From: an uncultured Mucilaginibacter sp. | Lineage (GTDB): Bacteria > Bacteroidota > Bacteroidia > Sphingobacteriales > Sphingobacteriaceae | NCBI GenBank assembly: GCA_946479225.1 | Contig: CAMLFI010000151.1 | Coordinates: 1 to 6,452, forward strand | Direction of reading: 5' to 3' | DNA length: 6,452 bases | Shown here: piece by piece, positions 5,417 to 6,452 of the stretch | How the letters are laid out: each line of letters opens with the position of its first letter | Numbering within the stretch: position 1 is the stretch's first letter | The notes under the pieces: model-generated | Seen by the model: the letters and a program-made list of their open reading frames with translations, nothing else | Databases searched by the model: none | Told to the model about the DNA's origin: nothing | Position numbers and translations under genes: made by a program

Positions 5417-6452
5417 ATGAAGATTTATAAATATTCAGAACTTTCGGTTTCCGACATAATCACATTGGTACAACGTAACGTTGACCCTGCTAATGAGATA
5501 CGCTCGATTGTGGAAGAAGTTTTAGCAAATGTTAAGCAACACGGCGACCGAGCATTAATTGATTACGCGCAAAAGTTTGATAAGGTAGAGCTTAATAAAC
5601 TTTATCTTGATAAAGAAGAATTGGCCGAAATAGCTTCCGCGATATCGCCGGAGCAAAAGGCCGCATTGCAAATTGCTTATAACAACATCTATAAATTTCA
5701 CCAAACGCAGGTAAAAACCGAGGACAAGGTAGAGACCATGCCCGGTGTTACCTGCTGGCGCGAGTTACGGGCCATTGAAAAAGTGGGGCTGTACATTCCA
5801 GGTGGGTCGGCTGTTTTACCAAGCACCTTTTTAATGCTGGGCATTCCCGCGCGCATAGCCGGCTGTAAGGAAATAGTTGTTTGCTCGCCGCCACAAAAAA
5901 ACGGGAAGGTAAACGCTTTTATAGCTTATGTTGCGCAATTATTAGATATTGATAAAATATACCTTGCGGGTGGCGCACAGGCCATTGGCGCTATGGCTTA
6001 TGGAACCGAAAGTATCGTTAAAGTAGATAAGATCTTTGGCCCGGGCAACCAGTTTGTAACCAAGGCTAAAACCATTATCCAGTCTACCACCACAACAGCT
6101 ATTGATATGCCAGCAGGGCCGTCAGAGGTATTAGTAATTGCTGATGACACTGCCAAACCCGAATTTATCGCAGCTGATCTTTTAGCGCAGGTTGAGCATG
6201 GTATCGATAGCCAAGCCATATTGGTTACTACGTCTTCACAAATTGCAGAAGCAACTTTAGCTGAAGTAGAAAGACAAACCGAGGTATTACCGCGTGCAGA
6301 AATTGTTAGACAAGCCTTGGATAACTCCTATGTGGTTATTACAGATACATTGGATGAGGCGATGGATTTTAGCAATCAATATGCCCCGGAACACCTGATA
6401 CTGGCAACTGATAACTGGCAATTAATAACTGCCAATATCATAAATGCAGGCT
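5417..6452 (+). CDS. hisD: Histidinol dehydrogenase (C-terminus cut by window edge)
   Basis: HisD performs the last two steps of histidine synthesis, oxidising L-histidinol to histidine with two NAD+ and a catalytic-site zinc. The frame is open from ATG 5417 to the right edge, giving 345 residues of a family of about 430. Visible signatures are EKVGLYIPGG (121-130), LAGGAQAIGAMAYG (183-196), IFGPGNQFVTKAK (206-218) and DMPAGPSEVLVIAD (230-243). The zinc ligands Gln258 and His261 lie in LLAQVEHG, and the general-base pair Glu325-His326 in YAPEHLILA. The two remaining zinc ligands (Asp and His near 360 and 419 in the Escherichia enzyme) would lie beyond the window. The gene is co-directional with hisG, 94 bp apart, and probably in the same transcript, with hisC and hisB likely beyond the edge. 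Confidence 0.96.
   Translation, partial: MKIYKYSELSVSDIITLVQRNVDPANEIRSIVEEVLANVKQHGDRALIDYAQKFDKVELNKLYLDKEELAEIASAISPEQKAALQIAYNNIYKFHQTQVKTEDKVETMPGVTCWRELRAIEKVGLYIPGGSAVLPSTFLMLGIPARIAGCKEIVVCSPPQKNGKVNAFIAYVAQLLDIDKIYLAGGAQAIGAMAYGTESIVKVDKIFGPGNQFVTKAKTIIQSTTTTAIDMPAGPSEVLVIADDTAKPEFIAADLLAQVEHGIDSQAILVTTSSQIAEATLAEVERQTEVLPRAEIVRQALDNSYVVITDTLDEAMDFSNQYAPEHLILATDNWQLITANIINAG

Noticed and set aside
5998..6219. Minus-strand frame opposite hisD
   Set aside because: Antisense to conserved HisD motifs; its hydrophobic look comes from the complementary codons.

Overview
The window looks like chromosomal DNA from a Bacteroidota bacterium, most probably Sphingobacteriaceae (Mucilaginibacter or Pedobacter type). 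This is inferred from three things: promoters of the TAnnTTTG class, near-absence of Shine-Dalgarno sequences, and an intergenic CCCCTTT/AAAGGGG repeat family typical of these genomes. Genus assignment is not proven here.

Left half, minus strand (1-3009): two carbohydrate catabolism genes read leftward. First is an alpha-ketoglutarate semialdehyde dehydrogenase (3009 to 1420), which makes 2-oxoglutarate in the last step of oxidative pentose, uronate/aldarate or hydroxyproline breakdown. It ends at a perfect 34-bp palindromic terminator. After the terminator, a separate TATATTTG promoter serves a secreted GH39-type glycoside hydrolase (beta-xylosidase-like), whose C-terminus runs off the left edge. 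Middle, plus strand (3215-4102): divergent from the dehydrogenase is a Tat-exported TIM-barrel isomerase of the hydroxypyruvate isomerase family. The shared 205-bp divergent region carries a LacI-family-like operator overlapping the likely isomerase promoter. A matching inverted half-site lies next to the dehydrogenase start. Together these suggest common sugar-responsive control.

Right half, plus strand (4256-6452): the start of the histidine biosynthesis operon. It has a consensus promoter, a leader of about 180 nt, hisG (long form, GTG start) and hisD, which is cut by the right edge. The leader encodes a previously unlisted 20-residue peptide with five histidines (two, then three in a row). 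Its mRNA can be drawn in alternative hairpins, which points to ribosome-mediated attenuation like that of enterobacterial hisL. A repeat element of the CCCCTTT type separates hisG from hisD and appears to supply the GGAGG just before the hisD start.

The most notable item is the histidine-rich leader peptide and attenuator (4341-4444), followed by the candidate paired operator in 3045-3146. No mobile element, CRISPR array, tRNA or rRNA was seen.
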